DNA of 33,151 nucleotides from an uncultured Selenomonadaceae bacterium (GTDB taxonomy: Bacteria > Bacillota > Negativicutes > Selenomonadales > Selenomonadaceae): the NCBI GenBank assembly GCA_905234395.1, contig CAJOHG010000028.1:1-33151 (forward strand), read 5' to 3'. A program made the position numbers and the translations under genes. Below are positions 8,206-16,720 of the stretch, piece by piece; the stretch's first letter is position 1; every line of letters starts with the position of its first letter. Below the pieces are notes generated by a model that had not been told where the DNA came from, ran no database searches, and saw nothing but the letters and a program-made list of their open reading frames with translations.

Positions 8206-8472
8206 TCACTTCAACGCCGTTATCAGCAAAGCACCCAACGCGATAATCATTCCGCCGACGCCTATCATCGTTTGTTTCCACGTGTCGTTAATCTGTTTTG
8301 TCAGTGAATCAAATTTTGCGTCGATAGATTTCATGTCAGCATCGTGTTTTTCGTTCATTCGCCTGATGTCTTCGCGCTGTTGCTTAAGTTCTTCCATGAA
8401 CAGTTCAAACTTAGCGTCTTGCTTGGCTAAACGTATCTGCACTTCCGCGTTGAATTTTTCTTGTTCAGTCAT
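8206..8472 (-). CDS. small coiled-coil membrane protein, copy 2
   Basis: The 88-residue product has the same plan as its neighbours: MTEQEKFNAEVQIRLAKQDA coiled coil, then a C-terminal hydrophobic helix (TMIGVGGMIIALGALLITALK). The N-terminal half matches copy 1 almost exactly; the membrane helix is different from copies 1 and 3. A GGCGG-type ribosome site sits before the ATG at 8472. The stop overlaps the leader of copy 1 with a 15-base gap, so the three are translated from one message. Function unknown. Confidence 0.75.
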   Translation of the reverse strand: MTEQEKFNAEVQIRLAKQDAKFELFMEELKQQREDIRRMNEKHDADMKSIDAKFDSLTKQINDTWKQTMIGVGGMIIALGALLITALK

Positions 8473-8487
8473 TTTAATTACCGCCTT

Positions 8488-8763
8488 TCACTTCAATGCA
8501 GAGACTGCCGCGAATACTATTGCGCCGAAGCCGACGACTGCCGCGATGACCATGTTTTGAATTTTGTCTCCGAGCCTGTCAATTTTGTTCTCCAATGCCA
8601 ATCTGTCAGCGTCCTGTCTGTCTTGAATCCGTCTGATGTCTTCGCGTTGTTGCTTAGCCTCTTCGGCGAGTAAATCAACTTTTGCCATTGTCGTTGCGAA
8701 TTGTTGTTCGAGTGTTGAGAATCTTACTTCGAGCTTATCAACTCTTTCTTCTGTGGTTGCCAT
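8488..8763 (-). CDS. small coiled-coil membrane protein, copy 3 (first gene of the operon)
   Basis: The 91-residue product starts MATTEERVDKLEVRFSTLEQ, a longer leucine-zipper-like coiled coil than in copies 1 and 2. It ends with the same membrane helix as copy 1 (NMVIAAVVGFGAIVFAAV). It is the promoter-proximal copy, 36 bases from the -10 box at 8799. All three copies share the central KQQREDIRR segment. A single C-terminal helix suggests tail anchoring in the membrane with the coil in the cytoplasm. No enzymatic motif is visible. Sandwiched between mod and res in antisense orientation. Confidence 0.78.
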   Translation of the reverse strand: MATTEERVDKLEVRFSTLEQQFATTMAKVDLLAEEAKQQREDIRRIQDRQDADRLALENKIDRLGDKIQNMVIAAVVGFGAIVFAAVSALK

Positions 8764-8798
8764 TTTAATTACCGCCTTTCAATTAATTGTGTAAGATT

Positions 8799-8827
8799 AT
8801 TTTAGCAAAACGTTTTTTTTTAGTCAA
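8799..8827 (-). promoter_or_regulatory. strong sigma70-type promoter for the three-gene coiled-coil operon
   Basis: On the minus strand TTGACT (8822-8827) and TAAAAT (8799-8804) are spaced by exactly 17 bases, with an A9 tract in the spacer. It sits immediately upstream of res and fires away from it. Confidence 0.75.
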
Positions 8828-8847
8828 AAATCAAAGGAGGCTTGAGC

Positions 8848-11373
8848 GTGTATCTTTACGACGAACTAAACGGCGCGAGGAAATACGGCGGCTTAAAGTC
8901 CGTGCCCGACTTTGTGGCGGCGAATTTGAATCCGAAATTTGAACTGCGACCGTATCAGCGCGAGGCATTTGAAAATTTCATCACGCACTTTGAAAGCAAA
9001 ACTTGTCCGCACCCGACGCAAGTTCTCTTTCACATGGCGACCGGCTCCGGCAAGACGCTCATCATGGCAGGATTGATTCTGTATCTTTACGGGCACGGCT
9101 ACCGAAATTTTTTGTTCTTCGTGAATCTGACAAACATCCTCGACAAAACACGCGAGAACTTTCTCAACGCGGCGTCGACGAAATTTTTATTTGCAGAGAC
9201 GATAACGATTGACGGAAAGCTTGTGCGATTGAACGTCGTTGAAAATTTTCAGCACACCGACGACGAGGCGATTAACATTTGCTTCACGACGACGCAAGCC
9301 TTGCATACGGCGATGAATTTTGCGCGGGAAGGTTCCATGACGGTTGACGACTTCGCCGAGCTGAAAGTTGTGCTCATTTCCGACGAGGCTCATCATTTGA
9401 ACGTTGACACGAGCAAAAAAATTTCCGTCGCCGAACGTGAACATCGCCGCACGTGGGAACAGACCGTCAAGCACATTTTCACGCGCAACGACGAAAATAT
9501 TTTGCTGGAGTTTACGGCGACCTGCGACCTTGCAAACGATTTGATTCGCCGCGAATACGTCGACAAGATTGTTTACGATTATCCGCTTGTGAAATTTTAC
9601 AACGACCGCTACTCCAAAGAGATTTACACGTTCCGCGCCGCGTCGCACGACAGATGGTTAATTGCGCTTATCTTGAGCCAATACCGCCTGAAAATTTTTC
9701 AAGACCGCCGATTGAACGTTAAGCCGATTGTTCTGTTCAAAGCGAAGACAATTTCCGAGTGCAAGGCGTTCATGGAAAAATTTATCGACGACGTGAAGAA
9801 TCTGCGCGGCGAAAATTTGCGAGAGCTGTTTGAGCAAAGTGACGATAAAATTTTGCGCCGAGCCTTCAATTACTTCACGGACAAAAAAATTTCTTATGAT
9901 GCTCTTGCCGCCGAGTTGCGCGAAGATTTTTCCGCCGAGCATTGCATTTTGGTCGTAAGCGACAACGACGCCGCCAAGAATCAAATTTCGCTGAACACGT
10001 TGGAAAATCCCGGCAATCCTTGTCGCGCGATTTTTGAAGTCAAAATGCTTGACGAAGGTTGGGACGTTTTGAATCTGTTTGACATCGTGCGGTTGTATGA
10101 AACGCGGCAATCGGGCGGCAAAAAAATTTCACCTGCGACAATCGCCGAGGCACAACTTATCGGGCGCGGCGCGAGATATTGTCCGTTTCAACTTGACGAC
10201 ACTCAACCGAAGTATCAGCGCAAATTTGACGGCGACATCACGAACGAATTGCGCATTTGTGAAACGCTGTACTATCACTGCCAAAACGATCATCGCTACG
10301 TTGACGAGCTGCATAAGGCTTTGCACGAGATCGGCTTGGAAGTTGACAGGCAATCCCGCGAGTACAAGCTCAAGGACAGTTTCAAGCGCGACGAACTTTA
10401 TCGGCACGGATTGATTTTCGTCAATCGGCGCGAGGAAGTCGACGAGAATTTTCGCGAAGTCATTCCCGATAAAATTTACACTTTCCGCCGCGTCATCGAT
10501 AATGCGCACGATAAAATTTTGAACGCCGTCAACGTTACGGAAGTCCGCGCAGAAATTCACACGACGCATCGGACAATCGCCGACATTGCCGAGAAAAATT
10601 ATTCAATCGTTCACAAAGCCTTGATGAAATTTCCTGCGTTCAAATTCGCCGCGTTGAAGTTGCGGTTTAAAAATCTGCAGTCGACGCGCCAATTTATCAC
10701 TGACGAAAATTTTTTGGGCGACATTCAAATTGACATCACGAGCAACGAGCTTGAGCCGAGCGTTGAAACTTTATACGCCGCCGCGAATCATGCGTTGAGA
10801 CAAATTGCCGACGAGCTCAACAAACCTGCGAAGACTTATCGAGGCACGACGAAATTTCACGCGCAGAATATCAGCGAGACTTTTCACGACAAGACGATTA
10901 ATTTTTCTGACGAACATGCGGGCACATCGCAAAATGATTCGAGCGTTGGAGATTCGCAACTTGATTTATCGGCGGCGGATTGGTTTGCTTACAACGACAA
11001 TTTCGGCACGAGCGAAGAGAAAAATTTTGTCGAATACTTCAGCCGTCACGTCGAGGATTTGCATAAGACTTACGAAAAAATTTATCTTGTCCGCAACGAG
11101 CGCGAGCTTGCAGTTTACAATTTCGACGACGGCGCACGTTTCGAGCCGGATTATGTTCTCTTCCTGCAAAAGGCGACTTCCGACGGTTTTGAGCAGTATC
11201 AAATTTTTATCGAGCCGAAGGGCGAACATTTGGCGGCAAATGATTCGTGGAAGGAAAAATTTTTGTCGCAGTTGAAAGCCCGCGCAGTTCCCGTAAAAAT
11301 TTTTGCTGACGACACCGACTATAAAATTTTTGGCTTGCCGTTTTACAATCGCGACGCCGAAAAAAAATTTTGA
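8848..11373 (+). CDS. res: type III restriction endonuclease subunit (Res)
   Basis: The 841-residue protein is the ATP-dependent translocase and nuclease of the Mod-Res complex. It has an SF2 helicase core with Walker A MATGSGKT at 63-70, DEAHH at 179-183, a TAT motif (EFTATCD) and a QLIGRGARY motif VI near 437. At the C-terminus a PD-(D/E)xK nuclease is visible: EPDYVLFL near 765 and IEPKG near 788. The GTG at 8848 is taken as start because GGAGG ends 7 bases upstream; the TTG at 8842 is too close. It is separated from mod by about 860 bases of opposite-strand genes, which is unusual because mod and res normally abut. All key motifs look intact. Confidence 0.93.
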   Translation: MYLYDELNGARKYGGLKSVPDFVAANLNPKFELRPYQREAFENFITHFESKTCPHPTQVLFHMATGSGKTLIMAGLILYLYGHGYRNFLFFVNLTNILDKTRENFLNAASTKFLFAETITIDGKLVRLNVVENFQHTDDEAINICFTTTQALHTAMNFAREGSMTVDDFAELKVVLISDEAHHLNVDTSKKISVAEREHRRTWEQTVKHIFTRNDENILLEFTATCDLANDLIRREYVDKIVYDYPLVKFYNDRYSKEIYTFRAASHDRWLIALILSQYRLKIFQDRRLNVKPIVLFKAKTISECKAFMEKFIDDVKNLRGENLRELFEQSDDKILRRAFNYFTDKKISYDALAAELREDFSAEHCILVVSDNDAAKNQISLNTLENPGNPCRAIFEVKMLDEGWDVLNLFDIVRLYETRQSGGKKISPATIAEAQLIGRGARYCPFQLDDTQPKYQRKFDGDITNELRICETLYYHCQNDHRYVDELHKALHEIGLEVDRQSREYKLKDSFKRDELYRHGLIFVNRREEVDENFREVIPDKIYTFRRVIDNAHDKILNAVNVTEVRAEIHTTHRTIADIAEKNYSIVHKALMKFPAFKFAALKLRFKNLQSTRQFITDENFLGDIQIDITSNELEPSVETLYAAANHALRQIADELNKPAKTYRGTTKFHAQNISETFHDKTINFSDEHAGTSQNDSSVGDSQLDLSAADWFAYNDNFGTSEEKNFVEYFSRHVEDLHKTYEKIYLVRNERELAVYNFDDGARFEPDYVLFLQKATSDGFEQYQIFIEPKGEHLAANDSWKEKFLSQLKARAVPVKIFADDTDYKIFGLPFYNRDAEKKF

Positions 11374-11400
11374 TTCTGCATTTCGGACGCTGTTGAAATA

Positions 11401-11444
11401 AAAAATTAGGAGACCGCTCAAGTGAACGATCTCCTAATTTTTTT
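11401..11444. terminator. bidirectional terminator between res and purD
   Basis: AAAAATTAGGAGA (11401-11413) and TCTCCTAATTTTT (11430-11442) form a 13-bp perfect stem with A and T tracts on the two sides. It can end both the res and purD transcripts, which converge here. Confidence 0.85.
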
Positions 11445-11457
11445 GTGTGCAACGAAA

Positions 11458-12717
11458 TTATTTCAGAGCACGTGCCGCAATGTCGCGGCGATAATGCGCG
11501 TCGTCGAAGTGAATCACGTCCACGCAACGATAAACTTTGTCGACAGCCTCTTGCAACGTCGGAGCAGTCATCGTGACGCCGAGAACTCTTCCGCCGTTCG
11601 TGACAAGTTCGCCGTCAACAATTTTTGTGCCCGCGTGGAAAATCAGTGCGCCCAAACTTTTAGCCTTCGTCATGCCGTCAATCGGCAAATTTTTTTTGTA
11701 AGACTTCGGATAGCCGCCGCTCGCCATAATCACGCAAACCGCGCTTTGATTGAGCCACGAAATTTTTTCAGTCGTCAACGTGCCGTTCGCGCAGTCAATC
11801 ATCAACGCAAGCAAATCGTCTTCCATCAGCGGCAAAACGACTTGAGTTTCAGGGTCGCCGAATCTGCAATTAAATTCGACAACTTTCGGAACGCCGTTGA
11901 CAATCATCAAGCCCGCATACAAGCAACCGCGATAAGTGATGCCTTCGGATTTGAGCGCGGCAATCGTCGGCTTGAGAATCGTCTCTTCAACGAGCGCGGA
12001 AATTTTTTCGTCAACAATCGGTGCAGGTGCATAAGCTCCCATTCCGCCGGTGTTCAAGCCTTTGTCGCCGTCGTCAACGCGTTTGTGGTCTTGAGCGGCA
12101 ATGAGCGGCAAAATTTTTTCGCCGTCCGTCAATGCAAGCACAGATGCTTCTTCGCCGTCCATGAACTCTTCAACGACGATTTTATTTCCCGCCGCACCAA
12201 AATTTTTCATTTCGTCAACGGCATTCAAAGCCTCGTCGAGAGTTTGCGCAACGATAACGCCTTTTCCCGCCGCAAGTCCGTCGGCTTTGATGACAATCGG
12301 TGCGCCTTTGATGTTGATGTAATTTTTCGCGGCATCGGGATTGTCGAAAACTTCAAACTCGGCAGTCGGGATGTTGTACTTTTTCATGAGACGTTTGGCA
12401 AAAATTTTCGAGCCTTCAATCTGCGCGGCGTCCTTAGTGCAACCAAATGCCTTGATGCCTGCAGAGTTGAGCGCGTCGACGAGACCATTGACCAACGGAG
12501 CTTCCGGGCCGATAACGACCAAATCAATCGCGTTGACCTTTGCAAAGTCGACAATCGCGGCGTTGTCGTTGATTGAAATATTTTCGACGCACTCGGCAAA
12601 GTTGGCGATACCGGGACTGCCGGGTATGGCGAAAAATTTTTCCGGCAACGGACTCTGCGAAATTTTCCATGCAAGCGCGTGTTCACGTCCGCCGCCGCCG
12701 ATTAGTAAAACATTCAT
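11458..12717 (-). CDS. purD: phosphoribosylamine-glycine ligase (GARS)
   Basis: The 419-residue enzyme joins glycine to 5-phosphoribosylamine using ATP, an early step of purine synthesis in the cytoplasm. It opens with the family N-terminus MNVLLIGGGGREHALAW and carries the GPEAPLVNGLVD loop, the ATP-grasp segments KADGLAAGKGV and EEFMDGEEASVLAL, and the metal-binding EFNCRFGDPETQ box. Length and ends match the family. AGGTGA lies 6 bases before the ATG and overlaps the end of the preceding 54-codon gene, so it is translated as part of the greA operon. No other pur gene is present nearby, so purD is separated from the usual pathway cluster here. Confidence 0.96.
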   Translation of the reverse strand: MNVLLIGGGGREHALAWKISQSPLPEKFFAIPGSPGIANFAECVENISINDNAAIVDFAKVNAIDLVVIGPEAPLVNGLVDALNSAGIKAFGCTKDAAQIEGSKIFAKRLMKKYNIPTAEFEVFDNPDAAKNYINIKGAPIVIKADGLAAGKGVIVAQTLDEALNAVDEMKNFGAAGNKIVVEEFMDGEEASVLALTDGEKILPLIAAQDHKRVDDGDKGLNTGGMGAYAPAPIVDEKISALVEETILKPTIAALKSEGITYRGCLYAGLMIVNGVPKVVEFNCRFGDPETQVVLPLMEDDLLALMIDCANGTLTTEKISWLNQSAVCVIMASGGYPKSYKKNLPIDGMTKAKSLGALIFHAGTKIVDGELVTNGGRVLGVTMTAPTLQEAVDKVYRCVDVIHFDDAHYRRDIAARALK

Positions 12718-12723
12718 AAAAAA

Positions 12724-12888
12724 TCACCTGTTCAAATATTCCGCGATAAAAACAATGCGCTCCGATATCGGATGTTGTGCACGAAAAATGAAACAAACCG
12801 TGTTGTCCGGAACTTTATAATAGCCAACGGACGCTTCGTTTTTATTTGACATAATCGCGTTGCGGAAATCGTTTCTTGTGAACTTCAT
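12724..12888 (-). CDS. 54-residue hypothetical protein between greA and purD
   Basis: The reading frame opens at an ATG (12888) that overlaps the greA stop as ATGA and ends with TGA at 12724, six bases before the purD start. The product begins MKFTRNDFRNAIMSN, continues with a compact segment including VGYYKVPDNTVCFIFRAQ, and ends IAEYLNR. It is soluble, has one Cys and no membrane segment. The ATGA overlap implies translational coupling to greA, and its 3' end carries the purD ribosome site. I do not recognise a family. Being shorter than 60 codons it would be missed by common length cut-offs. Coding is inferred from this fit, not from homology. Confidence 0.6.
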   Translation of the reverse strand: MKFTRNDFRNAIMSNKNEASVGYYKVPDNTVCFIFRAQHPISERIVFIAEYLNR

Positions 12889-13355
12889 TTAACGTCCAAA
12901 ATTTCAAATTCAATGACGCCCGCCGGTGCGTGAACTTGAACAACCGTGCCCGCGCCTTTGTCGAGAATTGCGGCTCCCAACGGCGATTCGTCGGAAATTT
13001 TGTTGTTATCGGGATCAGCTTCGGTTGAGCCGACAATCATGTAAGTTTCAACCGTGTCAAGTTCAATGTCGCGCACGGTGACGGTGCTGCCGATTATAAC
13101 CTTGTCGGTGCCCGATTGCGCTTCGATGATTTCACTGTTGCGCAGTTTAGCCTCAAGGTCGCTGATCTCGCTCTCAAGACGTCCCTGTTCGTTTTTGGCG
13201 TCGTCGTATTCGGAATTCTCGCTAAGGTCGCCCAGTGCAATGGCCGCCTTGAGCCGTTCAGAAACTTCGATACGTCGTACGCTTTTAAGATAATCCAGCT
13301 TCTCGACAAGCTTGTTATAGCCGTCTTGAGTCAGCATAGTTTTCTTTTCAGCCAT
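12885..13355 (-). CDS. greA: transcript cleavage factor GreA
   Basis: The 156-residue protein binds RNA polymerase through its secondary channel and stimulates cleavage of backtracked transcripts. The N-terminal antiparallel coiled coil shows the diagnostic acidic tip in GDLSENSEYDDAKNEQ near 43-58, with Asp and Glu residues that coordinate Mg. The C-terminal FKBP-like domain includes IIGSTVTVRD and SPLGAAILDKGAGTVV. Length matches the family. GAGG lies 9 bases before the ATG. It heads a coupled operon with the 54-codon gene and purD. The start-codon region has been copied into a tandem duplication further upstream (see 13371). Confidence 0.96.
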   Translation of the reverse strand: MAEKKTMLTQDGYNKLVEKLDYLKSVRRIEVSERLKAAIALGDLSENSEYDDAKNEQGRLESEISDLEAKLRNSEIIEAQSGTDKVIIGSTVTVRDIELDTVETYMIVGSTEADPDNNKISDESPLGAAILDKGAGTVVQVHAPAGVIEFEILDVK

Positions 13356-13370
13356 AAATTAAACCTCGTC

Positions 13371-13467
13371 GTAAAATTTGCCGTCGTCAAATGAGCGATG
13401 CTCGCCGGGCTTAGTCGGTGACCACGTCGGAATATTTTCTGCCGCCGATAAAAATTCTTGCGACAAA
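13371..13467 (-). pseudogene. partial tandem copy of the 3' end of the MBL-fold gene
   Basis: This stretch repeats the last part of the gene at 13507 with a period of 148 bases. 13347-13434 matches 13495-13582 almost perfectly, and similarity decays to about 13467. The repeat includes the greA start context, so it arose by duplicating the junction of the MBL gene and greA. It leaves a 30-codon fragment starting MAEFVVCMK that is unlikely to be functional. Confidence 0.7.
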
Positions 13468-13506
13468 ACTTTTAAGCTTCATGCAGACGACAAATTCAGC
13501 CATAAG

Positions 13507-14241
13507 TTAAATCTCGTCGTAAAATTTGCCGCCGTCAAATGAGCGATGCTCGCCGGGCTTAGTCGGTGACCACGTCGGAATATCTTTCGACACTGATAAA
13601 AATTTTTGTGACGGCTCCCAAATTGGATAATCGACGCGGTGCATTGCGACGAAACCTTTAATCTTTGTGCGGGCAACGAATTCAATCGCGCCCATTTCCT
13701 GTGAAGTGCCGAGTCTTCCGTCAATCGGGAAGAAGGCAACGTCCGCCTCCATGCCCTCAAGACGTTTCAGTTGACGTTTGAAGACTTTCTCCGCCAATTC
13801 GAGATTGTCAAGCGTTTCGTCATCCCAATGCCACCAGTTGAAGTCGCCGGCGTGGAAAATTTTTTTGCCGGAAGGAGTCTGCACCAGGAAAGAAATTCCC
13901 ACGTCGGTTGAATCGTAGCTGCGGACGGTGATAACGTCGTCAGTCCATTCGCTGTAGCGTTTCATGTAAGTGATTTTGTTTGTCGGGAAGATTTTAACGC
14001 GTTTGGTGCGCTTAACGTCACTGCTGAAAATGTAACGCGTGGTTTTGAGCGCATAAGCCCGAATGTGCGTGCCGAAGTGATCGAAGTGAGCGTGCGTGGC
14101 GAAAATGTAAAGCCTGTCGAAGTCGCCCTTATCATACGCGGCGTTGACAATCCCTGCAGGGTCTTCGTAGTCGTCGAATACGAGCAAAGTTTTTCCGTCT
14201 TGAACCATGAAACCGCTGTTGAGTAAGTAATTGATTTCCAT
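13507..14241 (-). CDS. MBL-fold metallo-hydrolase, UlaG/COG2220-like
   Basis: The 244-residue protein has the metallo-beta-lactamase metal-binding motif THAHFDH (His50, His52, Asp54, His55), a second ligand region in HAGDFNWWHW, and a distal AMHRVDYP His. The compact fold and FHAGDFN motif recall the UlaG-like hydrolases, but the substrate cannot be named. The ATG at 14241 (MEINYLLNSGF) is chosen because the following strand is the first MBL strand; a run of Gs lies about 12 bases upstream. It lies upstream of greA on the same strand and probably shares a transcript with it. Confidence 0.8.
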   Translation of the reverse strand: MEINYLLNSGFMVQDGKTLLVFDDYEDPAGIVNAAYDKGDFDRLYIFATHAHFDHFGTHIRAYALKTTRYIFSSDVKRTKRVKIFPTNKITYMKRYSEWTDDVITVRSYDSTDVGISFLVQTPSGKKIFHAGDFNWWHWDDETLDNLELAEKVFKRQLKRLEGMEADVAFFPIDGRLGTSQEMGAIEFVARTKIKGFVAMHRVDYPIWEPSQKFLSVSKDIPTWSPTKPGEHRSFDGGKFYDEI

Positions 14242-14410
14242 AGAAAATTTTTCCCCCCTCGGTCGACGGCAGATTTTTTTGTAAGTCGACCGCAAATAGT
14301 TTTGAGTTTAAGCGAACGAATTTTTTCAACCGCCTCCTTGCGTCGGATTTTATATTCTGTCAGCGCGAACGATTTCCGCCGCGCTCTAAATTCAATCAGG
14401 AATGAGGAAT

Positions 14411-15364
14411 TTAATCATCGTCGCCGCGTTTGGCAAGAGCATCTTGAATCTTTTGTTCGACTTCGGGATTGATCTTTTGGTCGGTGCGATAGTGGACGTT
14501 TTGCCGAGCAGTTCGAGTGAAGCCGCTCCCTTGAACTTCACTTGCCGCCAAAATCAGCATAAAGGCACTTTCATCGACTGTGCGGACGATAATTTTTATT
14601 TTGGCAATTTGCGTCATTCCCACGACGACCATCACGATTTTTTTCTGCGCACCCGTGTAAGCTCCTTCGCCGTGCAGAAATGTGACGCCGCGTCCCAAGT
14701 CCGTGATAATTCCGTCGGCAATGTCTTTGGCGTGGTCGGAGATTATCAGAATCGCCTTGCGCTGATTGAAACCGTCGATAACTTTGTTGGTCATCTGCGA
14801 CGTAATATACATACAAATCAGCGTGAACATTGCGGAGCTAATGTTGAACAGCACGCCGGCAATCGCGACGATAAAGCAGTTGAAGCCGAAGATAACCGAG
14901 CCGATCTCCATTGAATAATATTTTTTGAAAATCGCGCCGAGAATGTCAAAGCCGCCCGTCGAGCCGTTCATTCGGAAGACAATGCCGTAACCGATTCCGT
15001 TGAAAATTCCGCCGTAAATTGCCGCGAGCATCAAATCATCAGTCGGCGCGTAGGCTCCGAGAAATTTTGTTGCGTCCAATGCCAGCGAGAACATCAGCGT
15101 GCCGATAACAACGTCAAGCGTGTATCTTTTGCCCAGCAGTTTGTATGACGCGATTAAAAGCGGAATGTTGTAGGCGAGAGTTTGCGCGCCGATTGGCAGT
15201 CCCGTCAAAAAGTAAAAAATAATCGCAATGCCCGTGACACCGCCCGTTAGAAGACTGCTCGGCACTACGAAAAGATTGATTGAAGAGGCGGCAATCAGAC
15301 ATCCCGCCAATATTCCCAAATATTTCAGCGGGTTAAGCTTAACCAGACTTGCGGTCGCTTGCAT
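14411..15364 (-). CDS. YitT family membrane protein (DUF161 + DUF2179)
   Basis: The 317-residue protein has five or so membrane segments in its first 200 residues, with the family motif SSLLTGGVTGIA near 36-47 and a glycine-rich NGIGYGIVFRMNGSTGGFD loop. It is followed by a cytoplasmic DUF2179 domain (GRGVTFLHGEGAYTGAQKK). YitT proteins are widespread in Firmicutes; some are thought to be transporters, but the substrate is unsettled. It is the gene after the tnpB remnant on the same strand. No strong ribosome site is visible; AATTTTTAATG context precedes the start. Confidence 0.88.
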   Translation of the reverse strand: MQATASLVKLNPLKYLGILAGCLIAASSINLFVVPSSLLTGGVTGIAIIFYFLTGLPIGAQTLAYNIPLLIASYKLLGKRYTLDVVIGTLMFSLALDATKFLGAYAPTDDLMLAAIYGGIFNGIGYGIVFRMNGSTGGFDILGAIFKKYYSMEIGSVIFGFNCFIVAIAGVLFNISSAMFTLICMYITSQMTNKVIDGFNQRKAILIISDHAKDIADGIITDLGRGVTFLHGEGAYTGAQKKIVMVVVGMTQIAKIKIIVRTVDESAFMLILAASEVQGSGFTRTARQNVHYRTDQKINPEVEQKIQDALAKRGDDD

Positions 15365-15394
15365 TAAAAATTTTCCCGTTACTGAAAACTTACA

Positions 15395-15413
15395 AAAAGT
15401 TATAAAAACTTTT
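15395..15413 (-). repeat. hairpin at the 3' end of the tnpB remnant
   Basis: AAAAGTT (15395-15401) pairs with AACTTTT (15407-15413) around a 5-base loop. It lies just past the last recognisable tnpB codon and is a candidate for the subterminal hairpin at the right end of an IS200/IS605 element, or part of an omega-RNA. Confidence 0.35.
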
Positions 15414-15418
15414 ATGTT

Positions 15419-16690
15419 TCATTCCTGTTTCATCGATTCCGTTTTCGCCTTCACTACTAACGTTTGCTGTAAATCTCCACAGGCTTAACTTTCCCACTAA
15501 CGAACGGGTAGATTTTTTCAACCAATCAGCTATTATTCGCCATATCGCCGAAGATTTATCGCCGCCTGTAAATCACGGTCTATCTCGTTGCCGCAAACTT
15601 CACAGTGATAAATCCGCTCGGACAGGCACAAATTTTTCTTCACGTGTCCGCAAGCAGTGCAGGTTTTTGAACTCGGATAGAATCTGTCGGCGATGATAAC
15701 GGTTATTCCCGACCACTGAGCCTTGTACTCAATCTGTCGCCTAAACTCGTAAAATCCTTGCTCCTGCACTGCTTTTGCCAAATGTTGATTAGACATCATG
15801 CCGCGCACATTCAAATCCTCAAGCACTATCGAACTTGGGTTTCGTCCGATAATTGAATTTGTGATTTGGTGCCGATAATTCTGCCGAATGTTCGTTAATC
15901 GGTGATGAATTCGCAAAAGTTTTCGTTCACTTCTTATAATGTTGCACGTTTTCGAGTAACTTTCCCCTTTCTTGTTATTCATCTCGTGTTTACGCGAGAT
16001 TGAGCGTTGCAACCTACGCCGTTTCTTCTTCAATCATCTGATGGTGTTTGTCTTGTTGATATTCGGATAAGTTGTCCCCTCGGAGCACGTCGCCGAAGTT
16101 TTTATGCCTAAGTCAATGTCAATGGGTTCGCCGTCAGTTTGCGATTTTTTGGATTCAAACTCAATCGCCACGTTGAGCCACCAATTCAGTCCGTCAAAAG
16201 TGATTCGCGGATTAAAATGCTTCACGCCAATCGGGATTCGTCCATGCTCGGCTAGCCTGAACCAATTCAAGCCTTGTTTATTGCGTTTTTTACTCGTTGC
16301 TGTTGCTTCAAGCTTGACGTGCGTTGCCGTGATTCGGATTTTGTCTGTGTCCTGATAAAAGCTGAAATCGTCGCGTCGTTTACTCTTAAACTTCGGGCGA
16401 CCCGACAATTTCTTGAAAAACTTCGTATAGGCGTCGACGCAATCTTTTATCGCCTGCTTTGTCACGTTGTTTGAAATTGTCTTAAGCCACGGATATTCGG
16501 CGGAGCTTCTAAAGACGGTGAATTTCTTGCGCAGGTCGTTATTACTGATGAATTTTTCACCCGCGCCGTAAGCCTCGATTTCCTTACGTAACGCCCGGTT
16601 GTAAGCAAATCGAGCCGTCCCCGCAAATTGAAAAAGGCGCGTCCTCTGATAATTGTTCGGTATAAGCATAACTTTAAACGATTTAATCAC
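15419..16690 (-). pseudogene. tnpB: IS605-type TnpB (OrfB) RNA-guided nuclease, interrupted by stops
   Basis: Reading on the minus strand from a GTG at 16690, TnpB-like sequence runs 218 codons to an in-frame TGA (16034-16036), then continues in the same frame to a TAA at 15533. The RuvC-like residues are present: Asp in IDIDLGIKTSA, Glu in IVLEDLNVRG, Asp in IDRDLQAAINL. So is the zinc finger CTACGH ... CEVCG. After four more in-frame stops the frame still encodes ACGDLQQTLVVKAK and SMKQE, the usual C-terminal tail, ending at 15421. All catalytic residues survive, but the stops make this a pseudogene. No tnpA is present. Confidence 0.85.
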
Positions 16691-16720
16691 TTTACTCACC
16701 GTCTTTTGAATTGCGGAAAG

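Noticed and set aside
11422..12576. Long plus-strand open frame (384 codons) opposite purD
   Set aside because: It is the complement of purD, has low-complexity basic composition, and starts inside the terminator.
16034..16036. In-frame TGA in tnpB as a selenocysteine or readthrough codon
   Set aside because: The site lies in a linker without a conserved Cys, no recoding element is visible, and more stops follow near the C-terminus. Ordinary decay explains it.
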